Shown here in pieces: positions 34,970 to 44,564 of a DNA stretch of 64,000 bases (positions are counted from its first letter, which is position 1; the number at the start of each line of letters is the position of its first letter). The notes under the pieces were generated by a model. It ran no database searches, was not told where the DNA came from, and saw only the letters and a list, made by a program, of their open reading frames with translations. Source of the stretch: Oceanospirillum sanctuarii (GTDB taxonomy: Bacteria; Pseudomonadota; Gammaproteobacteria; Pseudomonadales; Halomonadaceae). Location of the stretch: NCBI RefSeq assembly GCF_002150805.1, contig NZ_MTBA01000001.1, forward strand, positions 62,001-126,000, given 5' to 3'. The position numbers and the translations under genes were made by a program.

Positions 34970-37900
34970 TTAGCTTTCGGACAATCCTGCGCTGTTGCTC
35001 TCAGGGCTTGAACCGCTTTCCCGTCGAACGCTTTTAAACTCAATCAGCACCAGTACCGAAGGCACAACCAGAAGAATCAGTACGGTACCAAAGGCCAGAC
35101 CGAAGACCAGAGAGGTAGCCATCGGGATCAGAAACTTGGCCTGCAGCGAGGTTTCAAACAGGATAGGAATCAGGCCAGCGATGGTGGTTAGCGATGTCAG
35201 GAGTACTGCTCTTAAACGCTGACAGGCTGCTTCCTCGATCGCCTCCAACACCTTCATGCCATCTTCTCTCAGCTTCTGATAAAAGGTGATCAGAACGATG
35301 GAGTCATTGATCACAATGCCGGACAGGCCAAAGAAACCGAACAGGGAGAGCACCGTCAGATCCATACCCTGCACGAAGTGCCCAAAGATTGCACCGGTCA
35401 GACCAAAGGGAATGGCGATCATAATGGCTATCGGCCAGCGATAGGAGGCGAATACCCAGGCAAGAATAATATAGATCAGGGACAGCCCCAGAATCAGTCC
35501 GGTTTTCATATCTGCCATGGTTTCCTGCTGACTGGCAGCACGGCCTTCGTAGCTGATGCGAACCGGATATTGCTGTCTTAGCTGTGGCAGAATCTCTTGT
35601 TCCAGCTGACTGATGATAAGGTTGGAGTTGGAAACGGCATCATCAACATCGGCCATTACAATGACCGACAGTTCGCCATCGACCCGACGCAACAGATCCA
35701 GCCCACGACGGTATTCAAAGTGAACAACGGTGCTTAGAGGCACGCTGCTACCGTTTGCCAAAATAATCGGCATCTGTTCCAGGCTGCTGAGATAATTGCG
35801 CTGACTTTCCGGCAGGCGAATGCGGACATCGATATTGTCGTCACCCCGGTAAAAACTCTGTACCACGATACCTTCCAGCGCGCTTCGCAGCTGACGCCCC
35901 ACCAGATTGATATCCAGTCCCAATGCTTCCCCGGCGGGAGTGAGTGAGAAGATCAGCTGCTGGCTGCCAAAGGGCAGGTCATCATCAATATTGCTCACTC
36001 CGGCGTAGCTTTTAAGGCGATCCTGAATCTGCAACGAGAGCTGTTTCAGAAGATCGATATCATTACCGGACAGTTTAAGTTCAATCGCTTTGCCCGGTGG
36101 ACCGTTACGGGGCTGGGTGATGATCAGCTTCTCAAGGCCAGCGGGTTCTGTGGTGCGTTTTCGCCACTCGGCCATCAGAGCGGAATTACTGATATTACGC
36201 TCTTCTGCCGGAACCAGAGCAACCGTCAGACTACCAAACTCATCGCCCAGGCTTTGGCCGTTAACACCGGTATCCAGTGATGCCATGTGATGATGCACCA
36301 CGACATGATCCACCAGCTTCTGACCGAAGTGTTTTTCGGTATCCCGGAGTGCCAGTTCAAGACTGTCCAGATAATCGTAAATACGTTCCGGTGGCGTGCC
36401 CGCAGTGAACTGCACCTGCGCATTCAGGGAGTCACTGTCGACCACGGGGAAGAAGGTGAATTTGACTCGACCACCTGCTAAAAGGCCGATGGCAATAATT
36501 AACAGCCCAAAGGCGGTCGCCAGAGTGGCGGCGCGATGATGCACTGCATAGCGCACCATGCGGCGAAAGCTGTGATCACGGAAATGGTTAAAGCGAGCAT
36601 CAAATTTTTGTCGCCATTGGCTCTCTTGGTTTTCTCCGGTTTTGCCGCGACGGGCTTTACGGAAGCTGTGATTCAGGTGGCCGGGTAAAACCAGAAAGGA
36701 TTCCACTAATGACGCTGCGATAACACAGGTCACCACAATAGGGATATCTACCAGAATATTGCCGATAACTCCGCCCACCATAAATAGCGGCAGGAAGGCT
36801 GCGATGGTGGTCAGGGAGGAGGAGACCACAGGAGCCAGCATGCGTTGCGCGCCGCCAATGGCAGCGTGTTCAACCGGTTCCCCCTGCTGAACATGGGCGA
36901 GGGTGTCTTCGCCCACCACAATGGCATCATCAACGATGATGCCCAGCGCCATAATCAGGCCAAAAAGACTGATCATGTTGATGCTGCCGCCAATTAGGTA
37001 GAGCACCGCAAGGGTGGCAAGAAAGGATACGGGAATCCCGACGGCGACCCACCAGGCGACACGCACATTCAGAAACAGAAAGAGAATAGCGATCACCAGA
37101 ATCAGACCGCCAAGGCCGTTGTTGAGCAGGAGTTCGATCCTTTCCTCAAGGAATTTCCAGCGCTCGTTATAGGCGATCACTTCAATGCCTTCCGGAAGCT
37201 GAGGTTGGATCTCCTGTAGCCACTGTTTCATGATCTCAGCGGATTCCAGGGTGTCATCCGCCAGAGAGCGCTGAAGCTTAACTTCAATTGCAGGGCGGCC
37301 TTCGTAAACAATCTGATGCTGATCATCCTGTTCCTGCAGCACGACCTGTGCGATATCCCGCAGGAGCAGATATTCACCGTTCTGATTGGTTTTAATCGGA
37401 AGAGCCAGAAAACCTTCAACATCCCGTTTCTGATTCAGTCCCCGAATCTGCAGGGAGCCATCTTTTTTCGCAGCAATACCTGCGGGAATATCCAGACTGC
37501 GGGATCGAATGATTCCGGCCAGCTGCTCCAGACTCATGCCCAGTTCATGCAGGCGTTCCACAGAAACCTGAATGCTGATCTCCTGCTCCGGCATACCGGT
37601 TAGGGTGATTTTGCGAATACCCCGGCGCAGTAACTGATCTTCAATATCTCTGACAAAGGGGCGAAGCTCATCCCGGCTGGTCTGGCCAACCACCAGCAGC
37701 GTTGCAATATCATCGTAGCGGATGATCTGCTGAATCAGAGGTTCTTCGGCTTCTTCCGGCAGTGTGGTGATGTAGGATACCTGCTGTTTAACCTCGTCCA
37801 GAATCTTGTCGAGATCAGCAAACTCTTCCACCTCCAGACGAATTTGCGACATGCCTCTTCGGGAATCGGCGTAGACTTTGCGGATGTAATTGACGCTTTT

Positions 37901-38134
37901 CAGCTGCTGTTCAATGGGAATAGTGATGCCATCCTGAACATCTTCAGCGCTGGCGCCGGGCCAGACCACCTGCACCACAATGACATCCAACTCAAAGTCC
38001 GGAAAGAACTGGGTGTTCAGCCTGTTGAGTCCCATCAAACCCGCCAGAATCATCAGGGACATCAGAAGGTTGGCGGCAACCTTGTGGGTAGTAAATAGCT
38101 GAACAAAACCCCGAACCATGCCTTGCTGCTGCAT
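34970..38134 (-). CDS. RND efflux permease
   Basis: 1054 residues, standard for the AcrB/HAE family: an N-terminal helix, two large periplasmic loops and two six-helix bundles. The proton-relay pair of aspartates is in GIIVDDAIVVGED, and the start reads FFPDFELDVIVVQVVWPGASAEDV. Predicted inner-membrane drug or metabolite exporter driven by the proton gradient. Its start codon overlaps the stop of the adaptor gene (TGATG), implying translational coupling. No outer-membrane channel gene is present, so a TolC encoded elsewhere must be used. Confidence 0.94.
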   Translation of the reverse strand: MQQQGMVRGFVQLFTTHKVAANLLMSLMILAGLMGLNRLNTQFFPDFELDVIVVQVVWPGASAEDVQDGITIPIEQQLKSVNYIRKVYADSRRGMSQIRLEVEEFADLDKILDEVKQQVSYITTLPEEAEEPLIQQIIRYDDIATLLVVGQTSRDELRPFVRDIEDQLLRRGIRKITLTGMPEQEISIQVSVERLHELGMSLEQLAGIIRSRSLDIPAGIAAKKDGSLQIRGLNQKRDVEGFLALPIKTNQNGEYLLLRDIAQVVLQEQDDQHQIVYEGRPAIEVKLQRSLADDTLESAEIMKQWLQEIQPQLPEGIEVIAYNERWKFLEERIELLLNNGLGGLILVIAILFLFLNVRVAWWVAVGIPVSFLATLAVLYLIGGSINMISLFGLIMALGIIVDDAIVVGEDTLAHVQQGEPVEHAAIGGAQRMLAPVVSSSLTTIAAFLPLFMVGGVIGNILVDIPIVVTCVIAASLVESFLVLPGHLNHSFRKARRGKTGENQESQWRQKFDARFNHFRDHSFRRMVRYAVHHRAATLATAFGLLIIAIGLLAGGRVKFTFFPVVDSDSLNAQVQFTAGTPPERIYDYLDSLELALRDTEKHFGQKLVDHVVVHHHMASLDTGVNGQSLGDEFGSLTVALVPAEERNISNSALMAEWRKRTTEPAGLEKLIITQPRNGPPGKAIELKLSGNDIDLLKQLSLQIQDRLKSYAGVSNIDDDLPFGSQQLIFSLTPAGEALGLDINLVGRQLRSALEGIVVQSFYRGDDNIDVRIRLPESQRNYLSSLEQMPIILANGSSVPLSTVVHFEYRRGLDLLRRVDGELSVIVMADVDDAVSNSNLIISQLEQEILPQLRQQYPVRISYEGRAASQQETMADMKTGLILGLSLIYIILAWVFASYRWPIAIMIAIPFGLTGAIFGHFVQGMDLTVLSLFGFFGLSGIVINDSIVLITFYQKLREDGMKVLEAIEEAACQRLRAVLLTSLTTIAGLIPILFETSLQAKFLIPMATSLVFGLAFGTVLILLVVPSVLVLIEFKSVRRESGSSPESNSAGLSES

Positions 38135-39480
38135 CAGTTACTCTCCGCAGATAAGGATTGCTGAGGCACAGGAGCAGTCTCAGATTGAGCATCCTTCCCC
38201 GTAACGATCTGAATGGGAAGTCCGGTTATTGCGTTGGGCAGCTGGGTGGTCAGAATCTGAGAACCTGCTGGTAGTGTATCTGCTGAAATCAGAATACTGA
38301 GCTTGCCATCATTGGTCTCAATCGTCCCCAGTCGCTGGACGCTCCGGCTGACAAGCTGCCCGTTCTCTACCAGATAGATGCGGTTTTGTCCGTAGAAAGC
38401 GGTTCCCGGCAGGGCAATAGCCTGTTTCACTTCGGGCAGATAAAGCGTGACCGCCAGTGAGAGCCCGATGGGCAGTTGTGTCAGTGCGGGGTGGTTCGGG
38501 CTAAAACGAAACAGAGCATCGATACCGCCCTGACCGGAGCGTACCTCGGCACTTAAACTTCTCAGCTCCAACGGCAGTTGAGCGCCCTGATAATGGGCGA
38601 GAGCGTGAAGCTTAAGCTCAGAGGTATCGTCCTTGTTGTTATCCAAAAGCAGATTCAGGCGGGGGAGCAGGTCTCCCGGTAGCTGTGCCCGCAGCTCCAT
38701 CTGTTCCTGAGAATAGAGGGTTGCCAGAGCTTTACCTGGGCTGACTCTGTCACCGGGAGCAACCATAAGCTGGCTGATGCGGGCATCGAAGGGCACTTTG
38801 GCCTGCGTCCGTTCCAGATCGAGCTGAGCTTGCTGATAGAGAGCATGGGCTTTGTCTCTCTGAGCGGTCAGCTGCAACAGGCGATTGTCGAAGTTACGAA
38901 TACTCAATTCACGGTTAGCAAGAGTCATCTTCTGTCGGATTAGGGCCTGTTGAGCTTCATCCAGTGTGGATTGAGATGCCGAGCCTTGTCGGACCAGAGA
39001 TTTCAGGCGTTGAACGCTGGCCTGATTAAGCTCCAGCAGTGCCTGATCCTGTTTCAGCAGGTTGAGGTTGTTTTCTTGCTGCAGCTTCTCACTGTTAAGT
39101 AGGGCATTCTGGTTGTCCAAATCTGCTTTACGCTGCTGTAGCAGTATCTGGCTATCTCTGTTGTCCAGTTCAATCAGAATATCGCCTTTAGGCAGGAGTT
39201 CGCCTTCAAAAGCATGAATCGCGGTGACGTACCCATTAACGGCAGCGGTGATTTGCGTTTGGAAGGGGGATTCGGTTTTACCAAGCAGCTTGATCTGAGG
39301 GGTAAAAGTTCCGGGTGTTACCCTTAACACGCTAACCGGCCAGCGTTTTTCAGTGACGGGTTTAGCTTCGGGCTGAGGTTTAGTGGCTTTTAACAGGGCA
39401 AATATCGCAATGGCGATACCCAGAATGATGGCAACAATAATGACCGGCTTAAACGCCTTTACGCGATCAGAAAGCCCCAT
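38134..39480 (-). CDS. RND periplasmic adaptor (membrane fusion protein)
   Basis: 448 residues. One N-terminal membrane anchor (about 14-30), a lipoyl half-motif ending in LPKGDILIELDNRDSQ, a long alpha-helical hairpin (about 115-225, Gln/Leu-rich) and a second half with FDARISQLMVAPGDRVSPGKAL, then beta-barrel domains. It bridges the RND permease to an outer-membrane channel. First gene of the two-gene operon. Confidence 0.92.
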   Translation of the reverse strand: MGLSDRVKAFKPVIIVAIILGIAIAIFALLKATKPQPEAKPVTEKRWPVSVLRVTPGTFTPQIKLLGKTESPFQTQITAAVNGYVTAIHAFEGELLPKGDILIELDNRDSQILLQQRKADLDNQNALLNSEKLQQENNLNLLKQDQALLELNQASVQRLKSLVRQGSASQSTLDEAQQALIRQKMTLANRELSIRNFDNRLLQLTAQRDKAHALYQQAQLDLERTQAKVPFDARISQLMVAPGDRVSPGKALATLYSQEQMELRAQLPGDLLPRLNLLLDNNKDDTSELKLHALAHYQGAQLPLELRSLSAEVRSGQGGIDALFRFSPNHPALTQLPIGLSLAVTLYLPEVKQAIALPGTAFYGQNRIYLVENGQLVSRSVQRLGTIETNDGKLSILISADTLPAGSQILTTQLPNAITGLPIQIVTGKDAQSETAPVPQQSLSAESN

Positions 39481-39638
39481 GGCTGGTTCCTTGTATGAAT
39501 TCTGATAGGCATCCTGCTGTGACAGGTAAGAGGATATTTCGCTGTTATATTAATACGATTGCATCGAATTTTATATTTAAAATACCTAATATTTGTTCAA
39601 AGGGATCCATAATTCGCATTTTTGGCGGATTGGAAACG

Positions 39639-39668
39639 AAGAAAGCTGCTCATGAGAGCAGCTTTCTT
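39639..39668 (-). terminator. Hairpin terminator after the FapA-like gene
   Basis: Perfect 13-base stem AAGAAAGCTGCTC / GAGCAGCTTTCTT with loop ATGA, 30-59 bases beyond the stop of the minus-strand gene at 39698. The T-run is short. Confidence 0.7.
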
Positions 39669-39697
39669 GTCGGGTGTGAGAGGTTTTTTGGCGTCGA

Positions 39698-41449
39698 TTA
39701 ACGCAGCAGGATTTCACCGGCTTCCAGATAGAAGGTGGCTTTACCAAAGTCCTCTTTAAGCACGCGTCCGGTATCGGCAATCACAATGTTGCAACCTGAA
39801 TAGGCTTTTTTCAGGGCTTTCACCCGGGACTTACGACGTGCCTGAGCTTCCTGTTCCAGTTCATGGCGGCGTTGTTCCAGGGCAGCCATTGCATTACTGA
39901 TGGTTTCCCGGGCTTTCAGAATCTGCTCTTTCTTCTCCGGTGAGATACGACGCTTCTCTTCCCGGATGCGGTGGATCAGGGCTTTAAGTTGTTTGGCCTG
40001 TTCCATGCCTTCTTTGAGTTTCTGCTGAACCTTGCTCATTTCATCACGAACAGCATCCAGAGGTCCTACTTCAAGCAGAGTGGGTACTGATGCCAGCGTG
40101 CCCAGCTGACCGGCTTCGATATAGTCGGTAGCCAGAACATGACCGCCAACCAGCTGTCCGGCTCCGGAAAGTTTCACCGAATCAGATGCCCATAGACGGC
40201 TGTGCATAATAAGCTTCTGGGCCATAATACTGGCGTTGCTTTCTACCCAGGCATCCTGAATAAAGCGGGCTTTGATATTGCCTTTAGCGCGAACCACTGC
40301 ATTGTCTTTTGTCGGTTGATCGGCGCTCAGGCTTGGGGATTTCAGACCGATGATTCCGCCACCAATCTCGATGTTGCCACCGGAGACTACAGTGGCATTA
40401 TCAACCAGGCCGCCAATCTTGATATCTCCGGTAGCTTCCAGAAGCATGCCCGGGTTAACACCTTGTTTCACCTGCACACTGCCATCAAAGCGAATATTGC
40501 CTGAACCAAGGTTCACTTCTTCCAGCTTAAGGATGTTTTCGACGTGTACGCCCTGATCGGTAAATACCGGCATTCCTTTGATAGTGGAAACATAAGTATT
40601 ACGGTCGGCGTAATCAGCACGAACACTCGGGTCTAATTTGAACTTCTTCTCTTTGCCGTGATAGGCCTTGAGAGCTTTACCGCTCACCGAGAAACCATCT
40701 TCACCGGGTACCGGGGCGGTAATTTTAAAGAGAGGGGTCTCTTCCGGCAGAACCGGGAAATCTCCCAGTTCGCGGAAATCCACCTGATCCTTGGTGCCTT
40801 TAAGCACTTTAGGGCGGCGCTCAGACATCTCTTCAACCAGAGGAATCAGTTCGCCATCTTTGCCGTCCTTTGGTTTCTGGCCGAAGGCGATCAGATAGCA
40901 GCAAGGTTCAGTAATATGCTGAATACCCTGAGTAGAAAAAAGTTTGTCGATCAGCTCAGTATCCAGGCCCCGGAAAATCCGGTTTTTCTGTAAAGCGGAA
41001 TCAAAGGATTCCCGGGAGGGTGGCAGACCTTTACCCAGAGCAGGGATAATCTCAACGCCTGCAATCGTTTGGTCCGGAGTGACATAAACATGCACTTCTG
41101 CATCAACCGGGCCACCAATCTCGATTTCAAAACTTCGGCGTTGTTCAACCCCCCGGGAGAGGTCGTTCAGGCGAGCTTCATAGAGAGGGAAATCTTCTTC
41201 GCTGTATCCCGCTTCGGCAACCATCTGGCGAACGGCTTCAACAGAGATAGGCAGAACCTGAGGGCCCGGTTTAAAGCGGGCGATGAGTCGGTTACCGCTT
41301 TCATTAAGAAAAAGCTCCAGTCCGGTTTGATTTTCTTCTGTCGCTTCCGGAGTGGTTGGGTTCTCTGGTGAGTCCTGGGTAGGCTGCTCGCTTGTTTTTT
41401 CTGCAACGTCCATATTGGTCTGACTATCGTTATTATCGTTCGGGTTCAT
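39698..41449 (-). CDS. FapA/DUF342-family protein
   Basis: 583 residues of the DUF342/FapA family. An acidic, Gln/Thr-rich N-terminal stretch (1-45) precedes the domain. A central right-handed beta-helix-like region has repeating short strands (for example GNIRFDGSVQVKQGVNPGMLLEATGDIKIGGLV). A C-terminal coiled coil (about 470-545, KVQQKLKEGMEQAKQL) follows. Members are linked to polar placement or signalling in Vibrio and other gammaproteobacteria, but the biochemical role is unclear. Single gene. Confidence 0.87.
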   Translation of the reverse strand: MNPNDNNDSQTNMDVAEKTSEQPTQDSPENPTTPEATEENQTGLELFLNESGNRLIARFKPGPQVLPISVEAVRQMVAEAGYSEEDFPLYEARLNDLSRGVEQRRSFEIEIGGPVDAEVHVYVTPDQTIAGVEIIPALGKGLPPSRESFDSALQKNRIFRGLDTELIDKLFSTQGIQHITEPCCYLIAFGQKPKDGKDGELIPLVEEMSERRPKVLKGTKDQVDFRELGDFPVLPEETPLFKITAPVPGEDGFSVSGKALKAYHGKEKKFKLDPSVRADYADRNTYVSTIKGMPVFTDQGVHVENILKLEEVNLGSGNIRFDGSVQVKQGVNPGMLLEATGDIKIGGLVDNATVVSGGNIEIGGGIIGLKSPSLSADQPTKDNAVVRAKGNIKARFIQDAWVESNASIMAQKLIMHSRLWASDSVKLSGAGQLVGGHVLATDYIEAGQLGTLASVPTLLEVGPLDAVRDEMSKVQQKLKEGMEQAKQLKALIHRIREEKRRISPEKKEQILKARETISNAMAALEQRRHELEQEAQARRKSRVKALKKAYSGCNIVIADTGRVLKEDFGKATFYLEAGEILLR

Positions 41450-41867
41450 AGCGTAGGATCGCCCTGAGGAAATACAGTCTTAATTTGCTGACTTCACCAT
41501 AAAGTGTATTTAGATTCCACACTTATAATAGGACGACAACGATTTTTTACCATTGTGTGACCTATATTAACGAAATAAAAATGTATTTATTATTCGGTTT
41601 TAGAGATCAAAGCTAAGAAACTTGTATTCATAATCCTGCATTTTTGAAATGTAATTGTTTTGTATTATTATTCGTGAGAAATAAAGGGCTTAGCGTAGGC
41701 AAGGCCAATATTTCAGGTTATTATCCTTGGCTGCTACCGCTTTTGGCGTCGATTCTCTATTCGGTTAAACTGGCGGAATCCAAGAGATCATTCGCTGGAT
41801 TGCTCTGGTAAGACATGCCAAAGATGCGGTATTAGAAAGTAATATTTTAAGGGTTAAAGGGTATTTA
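41450..41867 (+). other. AT-rich intergenic region, no gene seen
   Basis: 418 bases between two divergent genes. It is AT-rich (especially 41560-41690) and probably holds both promoters. I see no RNA gene, convincing hairpin or small ORF with a ribosome site. Confidence 0.6.
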
Positions 41868-42206
41868 ATGGCTGATTCATCTAAAGTTCGCGAATTGCGC
41901 CTGAAAAGGCTGCTGGGGATCGTGCTCTTGTCTGAGCTGATGTCCGGTAAACGCAATTTGCTGAATGTGATGCTGGATAAAGGCACCACGATGGAGAAAG
42001 ACCGTAAAGAACTTGACCTGCCTCCACTGCCGCACAATGCATGGCAGGGGCTTCCTCTGAAGCAGCAGCTTCGCAAGGCGCGACTGGAATCCGCTATTCT
42101 GGCACTTTCCACTGAGGATCGTACGGTAAACCCCAAGAAGAAGCTGGTTTATCAGGATCATATCTACGCGCCATCACAATCTTCTGCAAATGGCAGCAAA
42201 TCCTAA
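41868..42206 (+). CDS. Small basic protein, function unknown
   Basis: 112 residues, rich in Lys, Arg and Leu, with no signal peptide or membrane helix. It begins with the helical segment KVRELRLKRLLGIVLLSELM and has a proline-containing middle (LDLPPLPHNAWQG). I do not recognise the family. AAGGG precedes the ATG, and codon usage is like neighbouring genes. It lies in front of upp but is separated from it by a hairpin. Confidence 0.65.
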   Translation: MADSSKVRELRLKRLLGIVLLSELMSGKRNLLNVMLDKGTTMEKDRKELDLPPLPHNAWQGLPLKQQLRKARLESAILALSTEDRTVNPKKKLVYQDHIYAPSQSSANGSKS

Positions 42207-42265
42207 GCAAATTCCACTTTTTTTGCTCTAGGCTATACCTTCGTTTATCAGACTATCGCATAATT

Positions 42266-42300
42266 AGCACCCGTTAAAACTGAGCTTTTGCTCAGGTGCT
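42266..42300 (+). promoter_or_regulatory. Hairpin in the upp leader
   Basis: CTGAGC pairs with GCTCAG around TTTT, extended after a nine-base bulge by AGCAC/GTGCT. It lies about 40 bases before the upp start and may be a leader structure; no T-run follows. Confidence 0.45.
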
Positions 42301-42339
42301 CTGATTTGAATTTATGCGTTTCCTAGTCCGAGGGTTCCT

Positions 42340-42969
42340 ATGACAGTCCATGTAATCAAACATCCGCTGGTTCAGCACAAGCTGGGCCTGATGCGTCAAC
42401 ACGGTATCAGCACGAAAAGCTTCCGTGAACTTTCCTCCGAAGTCGGCACCCTCCTGACCTACGAAGCCACCAAAAGCCTGGAAATGGAACACGTAACCAT
42501 CAAAGGTTGGGATGGTTCTGATATTCAGGTTGAACACATCAAAGGTAAGAAGATTACCGTTGTGCCGATTTTGCGTGCCGGTCTTGGCATGATGGACGGC
42601 GTTATGAAGCTGATTCCAAGCGCGAAAGTGAGTGTTGTTGGTCTGCAGCGTAACGAAGAAACCCTGGAGCCCGTTCCATACTTCGAAAAGCTGGTTGGTA
42701 AGATTGATGAGCGTATCAGTCTGGTTATCGACCCTATGCTGGCAACTGGTGGTTCTATGGTTGCAACCATCGATATGCTGAAGAAAGCGGGCTGTAAAGA
42801 TATCAAAGTGATCGTTCTGGTAGCGGCACCTGAGGGTGTTGAGCGCACGCTGGAAGCGCATCCTGACGTAGAAATTTTCACTGCATCCGTTGATGATCAC
42901 CTGAACGACAAGGGTTATATCATCCCGGGTCTGGGTGATGCGGGCGATAAAATCTTCGGAACTCTGTAA
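42340..42969 (+). CDS. upp: Uracil phosphoribosyltransferase
   Basis: 209 residues, the usual length. It makes UMP from uracil and PRPP in pyrimidine salvage. The PRPP loop is [17 protein letters not shown] and the uracil-binding end is [18 protein letters not shown] precedes the ATG. The uracil permease gene follows 103 bases downstream, so uptake and salvage are paired as in E. coli. Confidence 0.97.
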   Translation: MTVHVIKHPLVQHKLGLMRQHGISTKSFRELSSEVGTLLTYEATKSLEMEHVTIKGWDGSDIQVEHIKGKKITVVPILRAGLGMMDGVMKLIPSAKVSVVGLQRNEETLEPVPYFEKLVGKIDERISLVIDPMLATGGSMVATIDMLKKAGCKDIKVIVLVAAPEGVERTLEAHPDVEIFTASVDDHLNDKGYIIPGLGDAGDKIFGTL

Positions 42970-42970
42970 T

Positions 42971-43006
42971 ACCGCTTCAGCGGTCCTGGCATGTGCTCAT
43001 GCCGGG
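42971..43006 (+). other. Two adjacent hairpins between upp and uraA
   Basis: ACCGC-TTCA-GCGGT (42971-42984) directly abuts CCTGGCATG-TGCT-CATGCCGGG (42985-43006). There is no T-run, so mRNA processing or stability control within the operon is more likely than termination. Confidence 0.5.
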
Positions 43007-43072
43007 CCCTATTGAGTTTGTCCGATCTGAAATAAAACGCTTTTCCACTAAAAAGAATAATCCGGGTGTGAC

Positions 43073-44329
43073 ATGACCTCAGAAAACCAGTTCGCTTCGG
43101 CGACCTCTCCTAAAACGATTCTGACCGGGGCACAAATGCTGTTTGTTGCCTTTGGTGCGTTGGTATTAGTACCTCTGCTAACCGGGCTGGATCCAAACGT
43201 AGCTTTGTTTACCGCAGGTTTCGGTACGCTGATCTTCCAGATCGTGACCCGTGGCAAAGTGCCTGTTTTCCTGGCGTCTTCATTCGCGTTTATCGCGCCT
43301 ATTATCGCCAGTGTACAAAGCTGGGGTATCCCGGCAACCATGGGCGGCCTGCTGGCTGCGGGTATGGCGTACCTGCTGTTGAGCGGTATTGTTCGCGTGA
43401 AAGGCGCTGATGTGCTGCACCGTATTCTGCCTGCGGTTGTTGTTGGCCCGGTTATTATGGTGATCGGTCTCGCGCTGGCACCTGTTGCTGTAAACATGGC
43501 GATGGGCAAAACCGGTGACGGTTCCGGTGTACTGGTTGCTTACGATAAAGCGATCATCGTCTCTATGTTCTCTCTGGTGGTTACGCTGCTGTTTGCTGTG
43601 TTCTCCAAGGGCGTTTTCCGCCTGATCCCGATTCTGGCGGGTGTTGTAGCGGGTTATACGCTGGCACTGTTTATGGGGATGGTGAGTTTTGCCCCGGTTC
43701 AGGAAGCAGCTTGGTTTGCTGTGCCTTCATTCACAATGCCTGAGTTCCACTGGCAGGCGATCTTGTTCATGGTTCCGGTTGCGATTGCTCCGGCGATTGA
43801 GCACGTTGGTGATATGGTGGCAATCAGCCAGGTAACCGGTAAAGATTATCTGAAGAAACCGGGTCTGCACCGCACCCTGCTGGGTGATGGTCTGGCAACG
43901 TCCAGCGCGGCTCTGTTCGGTGGTCCGCCAAACACTACATATTCTGAAGTAACCGGTGCCGTAATGCTGACCCGTAACTTCAATCCGGTTGTGATGACCT
44001 GGGCTGCGGTATTTGCCATTGTGCTGGCCTTTGTTGGCAAGATGGGTGCGATTCTCCAGACCATTCCTGTGCCTGTGATGGGCGGTATCATGACTCTGCT
44101 GTTTGGTTCTATTGCCGTTGTGGGTATGAACACTCTGGTTAAGTCCGGTCAGGATTTGACTGCGCCGCGTAACCTGAGCATTGTTGCGCTGATTCTGGTG
44201 TTCGGCATCGGTGGTATGTATATCGGTGGTGGCGAGTTCAGCCTGCAGGGTGTGAGCCTTTGCGCCATTGTTGGTATCGTTCTGAACCTGATTTTGCCGA
44301 AGCATCTGGGTGAAGAAGAAACCAAATAA
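43073..44329 (+). CDS. uraA: Uracil permease (NCS2 family)
   Basis: 418 residues with about 14 membrane segments. NCS2 features include FLASSFAFIAPI, the substrate-site acidic segment APAIEHVGDMVAIS and the TSSAALFGGPPNTTYSE loop. It imports uracil with protons for Upp. A strong terminator follows, closing the salvage operon. Confidence 0.95.
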   Translation: MTSENQFASATSPKTILTGAQMLFVAFGALVLVPLLTGLDPNVALFTAGFGTLIFQIVTRGKVPVFLASSFAFIAPIIASVQSWGIPATMGGLLAAGMAYLLLSGIVRVKGADVLHRILPAVVVGPVIMVIGLALAPVAVNMAMGKTGDGSGVLVAYDKAIIVSMFSLVVTLLFAVFSKGVFRLIPILAGVVAGYTLALFMGMVSFAPVQEAAWFAVPSFTMPEFHWQAILFMVPVAIAPAIEHVGDMVAISQVTGKDYLKKPGLHRTLLGDGLATSSAALFGGPPNTTYSEVTGAVMLTRNFNPVVMTWAAVFAIVLAFVGKMGAILQTIPVPVMGGIMTLLFGSIAVVGMNTLVKSGQDLTAPRNLSIVALILVFGIGGMYIGGGEFSLQGVSLCAIVGIVLNLILPKHLGEEETK

Positions 44330-44362
44330 ACAGAGAAAGCTCTCAAGGTTTTCTTTATCGAG

Positions 44363-44392
44363 AAACCTCCGGTGTAAACCGGAGGTTTTTTG
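44363..44392 (+). terminator. Rho-independent terminator of uraA
   Basis: A perfect 11-base stem, AAACCTCCGGT against ACCGGAGGTTT, loop GTAA, then T residues. Confidence 0.93.
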
Positions 44393-44564
44393 GTTTTTGG
44401 ACTATCGTTTTGGAGAGTAAGAGTAAATATTCTTAATGCTTTGCAAGGATTAGATTAGGCTTAGAAATTATAATAGTATTCAAGGTTCATATTTCGCTTC
44501 AATGGATGGTGGCGGTGAGCCGAAAGGCTGATATCAGATTACGCGAGTTTAGGACGGAAATTTT

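Noticed and set aside
39698-41449. Reading the beta-helix-like FapA protein as an adhesin or phage tail spike
   Set aside because: It has no signal peptide, matches the DUF342/FapA family and ends in a cytosolic-type coiled coil.
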